Source: Streptomyces filamentosus (GTDB lineage Bacteria > Actinomycetota > Actinomycetes > Streptomycetales > Streptomycetaceae). From it: a stretch of 64,000 nt of DNA. Location of the stretch: the NCBI RefSeq assembly GCF_014654895.1, contig NZ_BNBE01000001.1, positions 2,827,001 to 2,891,000 of the forward strand. Direction: 5' to 3'. The notes beneath the pieces were generated by a model. It saw only the letters and a program-made list of their open reading frames with translations, searched no databases and was not told the DNA's origin. A program made the position numbers and the translations under genes. Shown here one piece after another: positions 25,315 through 39,968 of this stretch (position 1 is the first letter of the stretch; each line of letters starts with the position of its first letter).

Positions 25315-26808
25315 TCAGCCGTACCGCCGCGGCGTCCACGCGATCGTGCGCCCGTCGCCCCGCTCGACCGCACGGGTCTGGGAGGAGCCGACGAGGAGGA
25401 GGGTGCGCATGTCGACCTCGGAGGGTTCCAGGGTCTTCAGGGTCACCACGCGGACGGACTGCTCGGGGCCGCCGACGTCGCGGGCGACGACGACGGGGGT
25501 GTCGGGGGAGCGGACCTCCAGGAGGAGGTCGCGGGCGGCGGCCACCTGGTGGGTGCGGGACCTGGAGCCCGGGTTGTAGAGGGCGAGGACGAGGTCGGCC
25601 TCGGCGGCGGCGCGGAGCCGGGCGGCGATGACGTCCCAGGGCTTGAGCCGGTCGGAGAGGGAGATGGTGGCGTAGTCGTGGCCGAGGGGGGCGCCCGCGG
25701 CGGCGGCGGCCGCGTTGGCGGCGGTCACCCCGGGGAGGACCCGTACGGGGACGTCCGCGTACTCCGGCTCGCAGGCGACCTCCAGGACGGCGGTGGCCAT
25801 GGCGAAGACGCCGGGGTCGCCGCCGGAGACGACGGCGACCTTGTGGCCGCGGCGGGCCAGGTCGAGGGCGAACTCGGCGCGCTCCGACTCGACCTTGTTG
25901 TCGGAGCCGTGCCGGACCTGGCCGGGGCGCAGGACGGGGACGCGGTCGAGGTAGGTGGTGTAGCCGACGAGGACGTCGGCGTTGACGAGCGCGCCGCGCG
26001 ACTCGGGGGTCAGCCAGGGCGCGCCGGCGGGGCCGGTGCCGACGACGGTGACCTCGCCCGTCTCCCGTACGGGGTTCTCCCGGTCGATGCGGGAGGGCAG
26101 CACGGCGACGGAGAAGTACGGGACGGTCGACGGGTCGACGTCCGCCAGCCGCTCCGTCCGCTCGCCCGCCATGAACGCCCGCTCCACGTAGCGGGCGTCG
26201 TCGAGGCGTCCGGCCCGTTCCAGGGCGCGCCGCACGGCGGGGAAGGTGCGGCCGAGCTTCATGACGACCGCCGAGTCGGTGCCGGCGAGGCGGGCCGTCA
26301 GCTCGTCCTCGGGGAGGGTGCCGGGGACGATCGTCAGGACCTCCTCGGCCTCGCACAGCGGCTCGCCGAGCCGGGCGGCGGCGGCGCTGACGGAGGTGAC
26401 GCCGGGGATGACGGTGGTGTCGTAGCGGTCGGCGAGCCGCTTGTGCATGTGCTGGTAGGAGCCGTAGAAGAGCGGGTCGCCCTCGGCGAGGACGGCGACC
26501 GTGCGGCCCGCGTCGAGGTGGGCGGCGAGCCGGGCCGCGGCCTCCTCGTAGAAGTCGTCGAGGGCGCCCCGGTAGCCGCCGGGGTGGTCGGTGGTCTCCA
26601 CCGTGAGCGGGTACATCAGCCGCTCCTCGATGTGGTCCTCGCGCAGGTGCCCGGCGGCGATGGAGCGGGCTATCGAACGGCCGTGGCGGGCCGAGTGGTA
26701 GGCGATCACGTCGGCCTCGGCGATCGCCCGCACGGCGGCGAGGGTGAGGAGCTCCGGGTCGCCGGGGCCGAGCCCGACGCCGTACAGCTTGCCGGTCACG
26801 GTGCTCAT
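25315..26808 (-). CDS. cobIJ: Fused precorrin-2 C20- / precorrin-3B C17-methyltransferase
   Basis: A 497-residue bifunctional enzyme. Residues 1-235 are CobI-like ([35 protein letters not shown]). Residues ~250-497 are CobJ-like ([42 protein letters not shown]). It adds methyl groups at C20 and C17, with ring contraction by the second half. The start overlaps the cobH stop (ATGA). Last gene of the cobG-cobH-cobIJ operon; the fusion is known in actinobacteria. Confidence 0.95.
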   Translation of the reverse strand: MSTVTGKLYGVGLGPGDPELLTLAAVRAIAEADVIAYHSARHGRSIARSIAAGHLREDHIEERLMYPLTVETTDHPGGYRGALDDFYEEAAARLAAHLDAGRTVAVLAEGDPLFYGSYQHMHKRLADRYDTTVIPGVTSVSAAAARLGEPLCEAEEVLTIVPGTLPEDELTARLAGTDSAVVMKLGRTFPAVRRALERAGRLDDARYVERAFMAGERTERLADVDPSTVPYFSVAVLPSRIDRENPVRETGEVTVVGTGPAGAPWLTPESRGALVNADVLVGYTTYLDRVPVLRPGQVRHGSDNKVESERAEFALDLARRGHKVAVVSGGDPGVFAMATAVLEVACEPEYADVPVRVLPGVTAANAAAAAAGAPLGHDYATISLSDRLKPWDVIAARLRAAAEADLVLALYNPGSRSRTHQVAAARDLLLEVRSPDTPVVVARDVGGPEQSVRVVTLKTLEPSEVDMRTLLLVGSSQTRAVERGDGRTIAWTPRRYG

Positions 26809-27440
26809 GCCTGGATCTCCGGTTCGTGCGCGAGGGCGTTGAGGGCGGCGGCGGTGATGGCGCTGCCGCCGCGCCGGCCGCGGACCACGAGGTATTCGAG
26901 GCCCAGGTCGTTGGCGGCGAGGGCGTCCTTGGACTCGGCGGCGCCGATGAAGCCGACGGGGATGCCGAGGACGGCGGCGGGCTTCGGCGCGCCCTTCGCG
27001 ATCATCTCCAGGAGGTGGAAGAGGGCGGTGGGGGCGTTGCCGATGGCGACGACGGAGCCTTCGAGGCGGTCGCGCCACAGTTCGAGGGCGGCGGCGGAGC
27101 GGGTGGTGCCCAGCTCGGCGGCGAGCGCGGGCACGGCCGGGTCGGACAGCGCGCACAGCACCTCGTTGTCGGCGGGCAGCCGCTTGCGGGTGACGCCGGA
27201 GGCGACCATCTGCGCGTCGCAGAGGATGGGGGCGCCGGCCCGGAGGGCGGCGCGGGCGTCCGCGACGACCCCGGGGGAGTACGCGATGTCCCGGACGAGG
27301 TCGGTCATGCCGCAGGCGTGGATCATGCGGACGGCGACCGTGGCGACGTCGGCGGGCAGGGCGCCGAGGTCGGCCTCGGCGCGGATCGTGGCGAAGGAGC
27401 GGCGGTAGATCTCGGCGCCGTCCTTCTCGTACTCGTACAT
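26805..27440 (-). CDS. cobH: Precorrin-8X methylmutase
   Basis: A 211-residue enzyme with catalytic His in [12 protein letters not shown] (about residue 43). It also has [14 protein letters not shown] and [16 protein letters not shown]. It moves the C11 methyl to C12 to give hydrogenobyrinate. ATG 27440 lies two bases beyond the cobG stop at 27443-27445. It is coupled to cobIJ by ATGA. Confidence 0.95.
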   Translation of the reverse strand: MYEYEKDGAEIYRRSFATIRAEADLGALPADVATVAVRMIHACGMTDLVRDIAYSPGVVADARAALRAGAPILCDAQMVASGVTRKRLPADNEVLCALSDPAVPALAAELGTTRSAAALELWRDRLEGSVVAIGNAPTALFHLLEMIAKGAPKPAAVLGIPVGFIGAAESKDALAANDLGLEYLVVRGRRGGSAITAAALNALAHEPEIQA

Positions 27441-27442
27441 CC

Positions 27443-28744
27443 TCAGCTCTCCATCGGTGTCGTGCGGGCCGCCGCGACGGCCTCGGCCAGGGCGGTGCGG
27501 GGGACGGGGACGCCGTCCAGCAGATACGTGTCGGGGCCGAGGGCGGTGACCTCGGCGCGGGCGCCGTGCGGGTGGCCGCAGCGGCGCTCGCAGCCGGAGT
27601 AGTGCACGGGCAGCGGCCCGCCGGGGGCGAGGGCCGCGTCCGCCCGCACGTCGGCGAGGGACTTGGCGCAGCCGGGCGTCCCGGTGCAGGCGGTGACGCC
27701 GGTCCGGGGGTCGGCGGGGTCGGTGACCAGGCCGTGGGCGGCGAGTGCGGGCAGCCGGCCGGCCCCGGGGCCCACCACGACCGCCCCGCGCCACGGCGTG
27801 AGCCGCACCTCGTCCGCGCCCTCGCCGAGCGCCCGCAGCTGCCCGGCGGTCAGCCGCCCGAGCGGGGCGAGGACGTGCACGGCGCGCTCCCCGACCGGCC
27901 CGGGCGGGGGCGGCGGCGTCGCGGGGAAAGAAGGAAGGAGGGGTACGGGCTCCGCGGTGATCCCCGCGCGGGTCAGGGCGCCGCCCCACTCCGGGAGGTT
28001 CCCGGGCGGGAGCTCGCGGGGCCGCCACGCCCCGGTCCCGGCGGCCTCGGCGGCGTCCAGGAAGGCGAGGGCGCAGGCGAGGGCGGCGGAGACGGCGGCG
28101 CGGGCGCCGGGGGCCTCCGCGCCGGCCGCGTCGCCGGCGTCGGTCCCGGCACGGGCACCGGCACCGGCGCCGACGGCGGGCAGCCGGAAGGTCGCGGAGC
28201 CCACCGTCAGCAGCGTCTCGCCGCCGGGTGCTGCGATCAAGGTCACATCGCCGCCGAGGCCGGCGACGTCGCCGCGGCCGTCGTCGAGGACGAAGAGGAA
28301 ACGGCCGGAGAGGGCCGCCGCGCGGGGTTCCGCGCAGAGGGCGGCGTCCAGGGCGCGGGCCCACAACTGCACGTCGGCGTGGCCGAGTCCGTCGAGTCCG
28401 GCGGCCGGGGAGGCCACGACGTTCCGGACCCGCTCGTGGGTGGGGGAGGGCAGCAGTCCGCCGTCGGCGAGGAGCGCGGCGAGACGGGCGCCGCAGCCGT
28501 CGCGCAGGCCGCGCAGCTCGGCGTTGCCGCGCGAGGTGACGGAGACGCTGCCGTCGCCCAGGTCCTGGGCCGCGTCGGCCAGCAGCAGGAGCTGACGCCT
28601 CGTCAGTCTGCCTGCGGGGAGGCGGAGTCGGGCCAGGAGGCCGTCGGCGGCGGCGTGCAGCCGGAGCGCCCCGGGGCACGCGTCGCCACGGTCCCTTATC
28701 GGAGCTTCGCCCGGTTCGGGCGGTGTGGTCGGGGTCGGCGGCAT
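27443..28744 (-). CDS. cobG: Precorrin-3B synthase (aerobic ring oxidation)
   Basis: A ~433-residue sulfite-reductase-like protein. N-terminal ferredoxin-like repeat: [24 protein letters not shown], then [13 protein letters not shown]-terminal Fe4S4 ligands sit in [11 protein letters not shown] and [12 protein letters not shown]. It oxidises precorrin-3A to 3B using O2. An Ala/Gly-rich low-complexity insert lies at about 190-215. The start is uncertain between ATG 28744 and ATG 28756. First gene of the leftward operon and divergent from the riboswitch-cobN unit. Confidence 0.9.
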   Translation of the reverse strand: MPPTPTTPPEPGEAPIRDRGDACPGALRLHAAADGLLARLRLPAGRLTRRQLLLLADAAQDLGDGSVSVTSRGNAELRGLRDGCGARLAALLADGGLLPSPTHERVRNVVASPAAGLDGLGHADVQLWARALDAALCAEPRAAALSGRFLFVLDDGRGDVAGLGGDVTLIAAPGGETLLTVGSATFRLPAVGAGAGARAGTDAGDAAGAEAPGARAAVSAALACALAFLDAAEAAGTGAWRPRELPPGNLPEWGGALTRAGITAEPVPLLPSFPATPPPPPGPVGERAVHVLAPLGRLTAGQLRALGEGADEVRLTPWRGAVVVGPGAGRLPALAAHGLVTDPADPRTGVTACTGTPGCAKSLADVRADAALAPGGPLPVHYSGCERRCGHPHGARAEVTALGPDTYLLDGVPVPRTALAEAVAAARTTPMES

Positions 28745-28833
28745 GGCGGCGAGCATACCCACGGGGAACCGGACGACCACCGGGTGTGATCCGGCCGACT
28801 CCCCGGCCCCCTCCGGTACGCCGACGGCACGCT

Positions 28834-28966
28834 CTACTATGCAGATCGGCATGGGGTCCCAGGACCCCGGGGAGGAAGCCCGGTGAGAATCCGGCGCGGT
28901 CCCGCCACTGTGAACCCGTACCGGCGACGGTAGGGGCGAGTCAGGAACTCCCGCCGACCACACGAC
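28834..28966 (+). promoter_or_regulatory. Cobalamin (AdoCbl) riboswitch upstream of cobN
   Basis: The conserved core reads GAAGCCCGGTGAGAATCCGG (28874-28893), followed by GCGGTCCCGCCACTGTGA with the B12-box-like GCCACTG, then GAGTCAGGAACTC and a closing C-rich stretch. Elements are in the canonical order. It should turn off cobN when adenosylcobalamin is high. A short GGGG/CCCC hairpin (about 28,969-28,984) precedes GAGGAAGGG and could mask the ribosome site. Confidence 0.95.
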
Positions 28967-29006
28967 CCGGGGCGCGGAAACCCCGAGGAAGGGCCTGAGC
29001 CTCGCC

Positions 29007-32612
<3,606 letters not shown>

Positions 32613-32622
32613 TCCGTGCCCG

Positions 32623-32657
32623 GGCCGCGCCCTCCGGAGCGATCCGGGAGGCGCGGC

Positions 32658-32658
<1 letters not shown>
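32623..32658. terminator. Hairpin between convergent cobN and ABC-F genes
   Basis: Nine-base perfect arms (32623-32631 and 32650-32658) with an 18-base loop that itself pairs partly. It touches the stop codon of the ABC-F gene. Confidence 0.6.
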
Positions 32659-34253
<1,595 letters not shown>

Positions 34254-34278
34254 GGGCGGTCTCCTGCCGTCGGGGAGG

Positions 34279-34295
34279 CGAGACGTGACGTCTCG
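34279..34295. promoter_or_regulatory. CGAGACG-TGA-CGTCTCG palindrome in the ABC-F leader
   Basis: Perfect 7-bp arms around three bases, between the predicted -10 (34,304-34,309) and the TTG start. It could be a repressor operator or a 5' UTR stem. Its core (GAGACG) also occurs in the palindrome at 34,328-34,353, suggesting one regulator with two sites. Confidence 0.55.
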
Positions 34296-34303
34296 TTGAT
34301 TCG

Positions 34304-34353
34304 ACGGTAGAGGACCCCCGGGGATTTGACAAGACGAATCGTCTCGTCTTGTC
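34304..34353 (-). promoter_or_regulatory. Promoter of the ABC-F gene overlapped by an inverted repeat
   Basis: On the minus strand, TTGTCA (34,327-34,332) is followed 17 bases later by TACCGT (34,304-34,309), a good sigma-HrdB-type match. GACAAGACGA...TCGTCTTGTC (34,328-34,337 and 34,344-34,353) overlaps the -35 and would let a repressor block RNA polymerase. Confidence 0.6.
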
Positions 34354-34386
34354 GGGGAGCGGGTGAGCGGAGGCCCGGAGGAGGGG

Positions 34387-34734
34387 TCAGGCGCTGGCTA
34401 TGCGCAGCACCAGCGCGACCGCCGGGAGGACGGCCAGGGCGACGGCCGGGGCGATCGCGTAGTCCTTCACGCGCACGTGGGAGACGACCGCGCCCACGAA
34501 GTAGAGGACCAGGCCGATCGCCGCCGCCTCGCCGAGCACCGGGACCACCAGGCCGGCCAGCAGGCCCAGCGCTCCGGCCAGCTTGGCCGTGCCCAGCCAG
34601 GGCAGCCAGCCGTCCGGCACGCCGACCTTCGTCATGCTCCCCACGACCGCCGGGTTGCGGGTGAAGGTCGCGAAGGCGGAACCGGCCATGGCGAGGGCGA
34701 GCAGGGCGGCGAGAACGGCGTAACCGATGAACAT
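34387..34734 (-). CDS. DoxX family membrane protein
   Basis: A 115-residue protein with four hydrophobic helices. Motifs are NPAVVGSMTKVGVPDGWLPWLGTAKLAGALGLL and LVLYFVGAVVSHVRVKDY. DoxX-like proteins are quinone-linked or redox-associated membrane proteins; the exact activity is unclear. ATG 34734 with GGAG upstream. It is divergent from a MarR regulator, a common arrangement that suggests repression by it. Confidence 0.85.
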   Translation of the reverse strand: MFIGYAVLAALLALAMAGSAFATFTRNPAVVGSMTKVGVPDGWLPWLGTAKLAGALGLLAGLVVPVLGEAAAIGLVLYFVGAVVSHVRVKDYAIAPAVALAVLPAVALVLRIASA

Positions 34735-34774
34735 GGGGGGACTCCAACGATCCGGGTACGAAAACCATTGAAGA

Positions 34775-34816
34775 GTAACAACGATTTATCTCGCTCCACA
34801 ATGTGGTTGTTGTTAC
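34775..34816. promoter_or_regulatory. Inverted repeats in the DoxX-MarR divergent promoter
   Basis: GTAACAAC (34,775-34,782) pairs with GTTGTTAC (34,809-34,816). Between them CCACA-A-TGTGG (34,796-34,806) is a second palindrome. The whole interval is AT-rich. This is a likely binding region for the adjacent MarR protein. Confidence 0.6.
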
Positions 34817-34826
34817 GGTGGACGAC

Positions 34827-35267
34827 ATGGCAGCCCACCCGACCGACCGGCTCGGTTTCCTCCTCTCCTTCCGCGGAGAGCTCACCGGCGCCCGCATCCG
34901 GGCCGCCCTGGGCGTCGCCGGGCTGCACCCGCGCAACGCGATGACCCTCATGCAGCTCGCCCCCGCGCCCATGAGCCAGCGCGACCTGGCCGCCGCCATG
35001 GAGATCGACCCCAGCCAACTGGTCGCGATCCTCAACGAACTGGAGGCGGAGGGGCTGGCCGAGCGCCGCCGCGACCCCGCCGACCGGCGCCGCCACATCG
35101 TCGAGATCACCCCGGCCGGAGCCGCCGTCCTCGACCGCGTCGACCAGGCCGTCGGCGAGGCCGAGCGCGAGCTCTTCGCCGACCTCACCGAGGCCGAACG
35201 GACCCTGCTCCGCGGCCTCCTGGACCGCGTCGTCGTCGACCCGGCCGCCCACGAGTGCGGCGAGTAG
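34827..35267 (+). CDS. MarR family transcriptional regulator
   Basis: A 146-residue winged-helix protein. Recognition region: PAPMSQRDLAAAMEIDPSQLVAILNELEAEGLAERRRDPADRRRHIVEIT, with the MarR wing DPADRRRH. Flanking helices form the dimer interface. The frame is open upstream to GTG 34803; ATG 34827 is preferred because the family starts near TDRLGFLL. It probably represses itself and the divergent DoxX gene. Confidence 0.88.
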   Translation: MAAHPTDRLGFLLSFRGELTGARIRAALGVAGLHPRNAMTLMQLAPAPMSQRDLAAAMEIDPSQLVAILNELEAEGLAERRRDPADRRRHIVEITPAGAAVLDRVDQAVGEAERELFADLTEAERTLLRGLLDRVVVDPAAHECGE

Positions 35268-35356
35268 AAAAGCCGCCGCCCCCCGGCAGGTACGCCGAGC
35301 GGAAGAGCCGCCCCCTCCGCGAGTGCGGCGCTTGGAAAAAAGTTCGAAAAGATCGC

Positions 35357-35384
35357 GGCGGGCCGATGAGTTCTCCGGCCCGCC
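35357..35384. terminator. Hairpin between the MarR and hydrolase genes
   Basis: GGCGGGCC (35,357-35,364) pairs with GGCCCGCC (35,377-35,384) around a 12-base loop. It lies in the 158-base gap before the hydrolase, so it may be a MarR terminator or part of the hydrolase leader. Confidence 0.45.
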
Positions 35385-35425
35385 GTCGTCTACCCCCGTG
35401 AGAGCACACCACGGAGGAGAGAACG

Positions 35426-36301
35426 ATGGCCGAGCCCACCACCCACACCCTGGAGACCGACGGCGCGACCCTGCGCTACGACGTCCGCCCCGGCACCGGC
35501 ACGGAGCCGCGCCCCCTGCTGCTCATCGGCTCCCCCATGGACGCGACCGGATTCACCACGCTCGCCTCGCACTTCGCCGACCGCACCGTCGTCACGTACG
35601 ACCCGCGCGGCGTCGGCCGCAGCGAGACCGCCGAGGGCGCGCCGGTGGAGATCCTCCCCGAGGAGCACGCCGACGACCTGGCCCGCCTGATCGAGGCGCT
35701 GGACGCCGGTCCCGCCGACGTCTTCGCCAGCAGCGGGGGCGCCGTCAACTCCCTGGCCCTGGTGGCCCGCAGGCCCGAGCTCGTGCACACCCTCGTCGCC
35801 CACGAGCCGCCCGCCGCCGGGATCGTGCCGGACGGCGCCGAGGCCCTGGCCGCCTGCGAGGCCGTCCGCGCCGCCTACCTGGAGGACGGCCTGGGCGCCG
35901 GCATGGCCCGGTTCATCGCCCTCGTCGGCCACGAGGGCCCGATCCCGGCGGACTGGGCGGACCTCCCCGTCCCGCCGCCGGAGACCTTCGGCCTGCCGGC
36001 CGGGGACGACGGCCGCCGGGACGACCCGCTGCTCGGCCGGAACATGCGCGGCTGCACCTCCTACGTCCCCGACACCGAGGCCCTGAAGGCCGCCGCGGCC
36101 ACCACCCGGATCGTCGTCGCCGCGGGCGAGGAGTCCCGGGAGCAGCTCGCCGCCCGCGCCGGTGCCGCGCTCGCCGACCGGCTCGGCAGCCCGCTCGCCG
36201 TCTTCCCCAGCCACCACGGGGGCTTCCTGGGCGGCGAGTTCGGGCAGCACGGCGCTCCGGAGGAGTTCGCGAAGGCCCTGCGGGCGGTCCTGGAGGGCTG
36301 A
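35426..36301 (+). CDS. Alpha/beta hydrolase
   Basis: A 291-residue hydrolase fold. The oxyanion strand is PLLLIGSPMDATGF, followed by VTYDPRGVGRSE, the nucleophile elbow VFASSGGAVNSL (Ser in an S-S-G-G variant) and the late catalytic His in PSHHGGFLGGEFGQH. Ester or epoxide substrates are possible. ATG 35426 with GGAGGAGAGA upstream. Stands alone, converging on the protease gene. Confidence 0.88.
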   Translation: MAEPTTHTLETDGATLRYDVRPGTGTEPRPLLLIGSPMDATGFTTLASHFADRTVVTYDPRGVGRSETAEGAPVEILPEEHADDLARLIEALDAGPADVFASSGGAVNSLALVARRPELVHTLVAHEPPAAGIVPDGAEALAACEAVRAAYLEDGLGAGMARFIALVGHEGPIPADWADLPVPPPETFGLPAGDDGRRDDPLLGRNMRGCTSYVPDTEALKAAAATTRIVVAAGEESREQLAARAGAALADRLGSPLAVFPSHHGGFLGGEFGQHGAPEEFAKALRAVLEG

Positions 36302-36314
36302 GCCCCCCGCCGGG

Positions 36315-37283
36315 TCACTTCTTGCCGGCCGCCGCCTTCACGGCGGCGGCCGCGTCCACGTTCCCCAGGCCCAGCTTCACGTCGCCCGAGGGGTTCTCGG
36401 CGGTGTCCCGGATCGTCGTCATGATCTCGGCCGGGCTCAGGCCCTGCTGGTGCAGGAGCGCGGCCACGGCGGAGACGTACGGCGAGGCCATCGAGGTGCC
36501 GGAGAGCTTCCCGTACCCCGAGGTGTTCTTCAGGGTCTCCTTGGCCGTGTACGTCGGCAGGGTGGAGAGGATGTCCACGCCGGGCGCCGCGACCGCGTTC
36601 TGCGCGCCGAAGTTGGTGAAGGAGGCCGGCTTCCCGTTCCGGTCGGCGGCGTTGACGACGAGGACCGGGGTGGTCAGGGCGTAGGGCTGGAGGAGGGTCG
36701 CGTCGTTCCCGGCGGCGGCGACCACGACCGCCCCCTTGCCGTTGGCGACGGAGATCGCGTCGTTGAGGACGCCGCCCTTGAGCAGCCGGGCCATCAGGCC
36801 GGACTCGCCGAGGGAGAGGTTGATGACGTCGGCGCCGTGCTGGGCGGCCCAGACGATCCCCTTGGTGATGTTCGCGTCGCTGCCGCTGCCGTCCGCGCCC
36901 AGCACCCGCACCGGCATGATCTTCGCGCCCGGCGCGCCGCCCGCGATGCCGACGCCGTTGTCGGTGTGGGCGGCGGCGATGCCGGAGACGTGGGTGCCGT
37001 GGCCGTTGAGGTCCTTCGGCTCGTCGTCGCCGTCCACGAAGTCGTAGCCGTCCACGAGCCGTCCCTCGAGGTCGGGGTGGTCGAGGTCCACGCCGGTGTC
37101 GACGACGGCGATGACCGTGTCGTCGCCCTCGGCCGTGCCCCACGCGGCGGGCAGTTCCAGCGCGTCGAGCGCCCATTGCTGGGCCCGCAGCGGGTCGGGC
37201 TCGTCGTCGCTGCCGCAGCCGGCGGTGAGGGCGGCGGTGAGGGCGGCGAGGGCGGTGAGGGCGGCGGCGGACCGACGGCGCAT
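36315..37283 (-). CDS. S8 family (subtilisin-like) serine protease, lipoprotein
   Basis: A 322-residue protease. A lipoprotein signal ends LTAALTAGC. The catalytic triad is visible: Asp in AVVDTGVDLDHP, His in NGHGTHVSGI and Ser in GTSMASPYVSA, with the oxyanion Asn in VAAAGND. No long propeptide is seen. It should be tethered outside the membrane and degrade extracellular peptides. Start ATG 37283; residues upstream in the frame are not signal-like. Confidence 0.93.
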   Translation of the reverse strand: MRRRSAAALTALAALTAALTAGCGSDDEPDPLRAQQWALDALELPAAWGTAEGDDTVIAVVDTGVDLDHPDLEGRLVDGYDFVDGDDEPKDLNGHGTHVSGIAAAHTDNGVGIAGGAPGAKIMPVRVLGADGSGSDANITKGIVWAAQHGADVINLSLGESGLMARLLKGGVLNDAISVANGKGAVVVAAAGNDATLLQPYALTTPVLVVNAADRNGKPASFTNFGAQNAVAAPGVDILSTLPTYTAKETLKNTSGYGKLSGTSMASPYVSAVAALLHQQGLSPAEIMTTIRDTAENPSGDVKLGLGNVDAAAAVKAAAGKK

Positions 37284-37390
37284 GAAATCTCCCCATTCGG
37301 CGGCATTAGTCAGCGTTTGAACCAGTGAACAGGGGGTGGCGGGGGCCCGCATCCGGAGTCAAGGAGAGGAGGGACGCTCCATCAAAGCGA

Positions 37391-37415
37391 CTTGTTCTAG
37401 TAGAGTGCAAACAAG
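37391..37415 (+). promoter_or_regulatory. CTTGTT...AACAAG operator over the ribosome site
   Basis: Arms 37,391-37,396 and 37,410-37,415 flank TAGTAGAGTGC; the right arm runs into AAGGAGG. The site precedes the DUF1648-GntR operon. YtrA-type GntR proteins commonly bind such sites to control their own operon. Confidence 0.5.
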
Positions 37416-37424
37416 GAGGTTGTC

Positions 37425-38405
37425 ATGAACCCTGTCGCACCCCCCGCGCCGCTCCGGTCCGGACTCCACGCCCCGCTCCGGCTCCGCATCCTCACCGCGC
37501 TCCCCTTCGTCCTCGCCGCGGGCACCCACCTGCTGCTCCTCGCGCTCTGGTCCGACCGGCTCCCGGACCGGCTCGCCACCCACTTCACCCTCGCGGGAGA
37601 GCCCGACGGCTTCACCGGGCGGACCGCGTTCGCCGCCGCCGGCACGGTGGCGCTGCTCGTCCTCGGCGCCGCCTGGACCCTCTTCACCCAGCGCGCCGCC
37701 CTGTGGGGCGCGTGGCTCACCGCGGGCCTGCTCGGCACGCTGCTCTGCCTCCTCCTCGGCGACAACCTGGACGTCACCGACCCCGCCGCCGTCTCCTTCC
37801 CCCTCGGCGGCCTCGCCGTCGCGGCGGGCGCCGGCGCCGTCCTCGCGCTCGCCGGGCACGCCCTGTCCCGGCTGGTCCCGCCGGAGGACGGCCCCGCGCA
37901 CGACACGGGCGTCGACCCGGAGGCGCCCCGGCTCGACCTCGGCTCCGGCGAGGTCGCCGGCTGGTCCCGGGCCACCGCCTCCGCCCCGCTCACCGCCCTC
38001 GGCCTGCTCCTCCTCGCCGTCGGCGCCGTCGCCCCGCTCCTCGGCGGCCGGCTCCTGCTGCCGCTCGCCGTCCTCCTCGCCGTCCCCGGCCTCGCCCTCG
38101 CCCGCGTCCGGGTCAGCGTCGACCGGCGCGGCCTCACCGTCCGCTCCACGCTCACCCCCCGCCCCCGCGTCCACGTGCCGCTCGCCGACATCGCGGGCGC
38201 CGACGCCCGGGACGTGCACGCCCTGCGCGAGTTCGGCGGCTGGGGCTACCGCTTCCGCGCCCGCCGCACCGGGATGATCCTCCGCTCCGGCGAGGCCCTG
38301 GTCGTCCGCCGCGGCGACGGCCGCGAGTTCGCCGTCACCGTGCCCGACGCCCGTACCGCCGCCGCCCTGCTCAACACCCTCGTCGAACGCCGTGGAAGGC
38401 TCTGA
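37425..38405 (+). CDS. DUF1648-domain membrane protein
   Basis: A 326-residue protein. The DUF1648 helix pair (LPDRLATHFTLAGEPDGFTGRT) follows a first transmembrane helix. More helices follow (VALLVLGAAWTLF, LTAGLLGTLLCLLL, LGGLAVAAGAGAV, LGLLLLAVGAVAPLL) and the C-terminus is a cytoplasmic beta-rich domain (VSVDRRGLTVRSTL, WGYRFRARRTGMIL). AAGGAGG lies at 37,413-37,419. It pairs with a GntR regulator immediately downstream. Confidence 0.85.
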   Translation: MNPVAPPAPLRSGLHAPLRLRILTALPFVLAAGTHLLLLALWSDRLPDRLATHFTLAGEPDGFTGRTAFAAAGTVALLVLGAAWTLFTQRAALWGAWLTAGLLGTLLCLLLGDNLDVTDPAAVSFPLGGLAVAAGAGAVLALAGHALSRLVPPEDGPAHDTGVDPEAPRLDLGSGEVAGWSRATASAPLTALGLLLLAVGAVAPLLGGRLLLPLAVLLAVPGLALARVRVSVDRRGLTVRSTLTPRPRVHVPLADIAGADARDVHALREFGGWGYRFRARRTGMILRSGEALVVRRGDGREFAVTVPDARTAAALLNTLVERRGRL

Positions 38406-38407
38406 CC

Positions 38408-38764
38408 GTGCTCTTCCGCGTCGACCCCGCCTCCTCCGTCCCGCTCGGCGACCAGATCGCCGCCTGCGTCCGCGGCGCCCTCGCCGACGGCACCGCCGCC
38501 CCCGGCGAACGCCTCCCGGCCGCCCGGGAGCTCGCCGACTCCCTCGGCGTCAACGTCCACACCGTCCTGCGCGGCTACCAGCGGCTGCGCGAGGAGGGCC
38601 TCATCGAACTCCGCCGGGGCCGCGGCGCCCTGATCGTCCCCGGCGCCACCGCCCCCGACCGCGCCCGGCTCCTCTCCCGCCTCCGCGAGACCGCCGCCGA
38701 GGCCCGCGAACTGGGCCTCACCGAGAAGGAGTTCCTCGACCTGGCCCGTACCGCCCTCGGCTAG
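38408..38764 (+). CDS. GntR family regulator, YtrA subfamily
   Basis: A 118-residue winged helix: VPLGDQIAACVRGALADGTAAPGERLPAARELADSLGVNVHTVLRGYQRLREEGLIELRRGRGALI, with only a short C-terminal helical tail as in YtrA-type members. GTG 38408 follows the DUF1648 stop by two bases, so both genes share a transcript. It probably represses the operon from the inverted repeat at 37,391-37,415. Confidence 0.92.
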   Translation: MLFRVDPASSVPLGDQIAACVRGALADGTAAPGERLPAARELADSLGVNVHTVLRGYQRLREEGLIELRRGRGALIVPGATAPDRARLLSRLRETAAEARELGLTEKEFLDLARTALG

Positions 38765-38841
38765 GGAGCGGTGCGGGAACGGTACGGGAGTGGTGCGGGG
38801 AAGCGGTACGGGGCGGCCCCGGGCACGACTCGGGGCACGGC

Positions 38842-39873
38842 TCAGGAAGCGGGACCGCCCAGCTCGCGGACCGGCGCGCCCGCCAGATACGCCTCGATGT
38901 CCTCCACCGCCTGCCCGAAGTACCGGGCGTAGTTGGCCTCGGAGACGTACCCCAGGTGGGGGAGGGCGAGGACGTTCGGCAGGGTGCGGAGGGGGTCGCC
39001 GGCCGGCAGCGGTTCCGTCTCGTACACGTCGAGCCCGGCCCCCGCGAACCAGCGCCCGCGCAGCGCCCGCAGCAGTGCCGGGCCGTCCACGAGCCCGGCC
39101 CGCGAGGTGTTCACCAGGTACGCCCCCGGCCGCATCGCCCGCAGCTCCGGCTCGCCGACGATGCCGCGCGTCCGGTCGGAGAGCACCAGGTGCAGCGAGA
39201 CGACGTCGCTCGCCGCGAACAGCTCCGCCTTGTCCTTCGCGAGCCGCACGCCGTCCCCGTGCGCGGCGACCCGCTCCTCCGTCAGGTTCGGGCTCCAGGC
39301 CAGGACGTCCATGCCGAAGGCCCGGCCGACCGCGGCGACCCGGCCGCCGATCTTCCCCAGCCCCAGCAGGCCCAGGGTGCGGCCCGCGAGGTCGCCGCCC
39401 ACGGTCGACTGCCACGGCCCGCCCTCGCGCACCGCCCGCGCCTCCGTCGTCACGTGCCGGACGAGTCCCAGGATCAGCGCCCACGTCAGCTCGGCGGGCG
39501 GCTCGGATCCGCTGGCGGTGCCGCAGACGGTGATCCCGCGCTCCCGGCAGGCGGCCAGGTCGATCGAGGCGTTCCGCATCCCCGAGGTGACGACCAGCCG
39601 CAGCCGGGGCAGCAGGTCGAGCAGGGCGGCGTCGAGCGGCGTCCGCTCCCGCATCACCACCAGGATCTCGCAGTCCCCGACGGCGGCGGCCAGGGCCTCC
39701 CGGTCGGCCAGGTGCTCGCGGAGCACCCGCACGTCGACCCGGCCGCGCAGCGGACCCCAGTCGGCGGAGGACAGGGCGGCGCCCTGGAAGTCGTCGAGCA
39801 CGGCACAGCGCGGCAGGGAGGCGGGGGAAGGGGCCGGGAGGGTATTCGGGAGGGGAGTCGGGAGGGCAGTCAT
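38842..39873 (-). CDS. D-2-hydroxyacid dehydrogenase
   Basis: A 343-residue NAD(P)-dependent enzyme. Rossmann loop GLLGLGKIGGRVAAVGRAFG; active-site residues are in VNTSRAGLVDG (Arg), DVYETEPLP (Glu) and ALPHLGYVSE (His). The N-terminal ~20 residues are Pro-rich and may not be native. It would interconvert 2-hydroxy and 2-oxo acids; the substrate is unknown. Start ATG 39873 with a weak ribosome site. Upstream codons in the frame are low complexity. Confidence 0.9.
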   Translation of the reverse strand: MTALPTPLPNTLPAPSPASLPRCAVLDDFQGAALSSADWGPLRGRVDVRVLREHLADREALAAAVGDCEILVVMRERTPLDAALLDLLPRLRLVVTSGMRNASIDLAACRERGITVCGTASGSEPPAELTWALILGLVRHVTTEARAVREGGPWQSTVGGDLAGRTLGLLGLGKIGGRVAAVGRAFGMDVLAWSPNLTEERVAAHGDGVRLAKDKAELFAASDVVSLHLVLSDRTRGIVGEPELRAMRPGAYLVNTSRAGLVDGPALLRALRGRWFAGAGLDVYETEPLPAGDPLRTLPNVLALPHLGYVSEANYARYFGQAVEDIEAYLAGAPVRELGGPAS

Positions 39874-39968
39874 GACGGCATGATCGCCCACCCCTCCGCC
39901 CGGCGGCGGGGTCACCCGTTCGGCCCGCCCGGGGCGCCGGGGCACGACCGCGCCCCCACGGTGGACCC

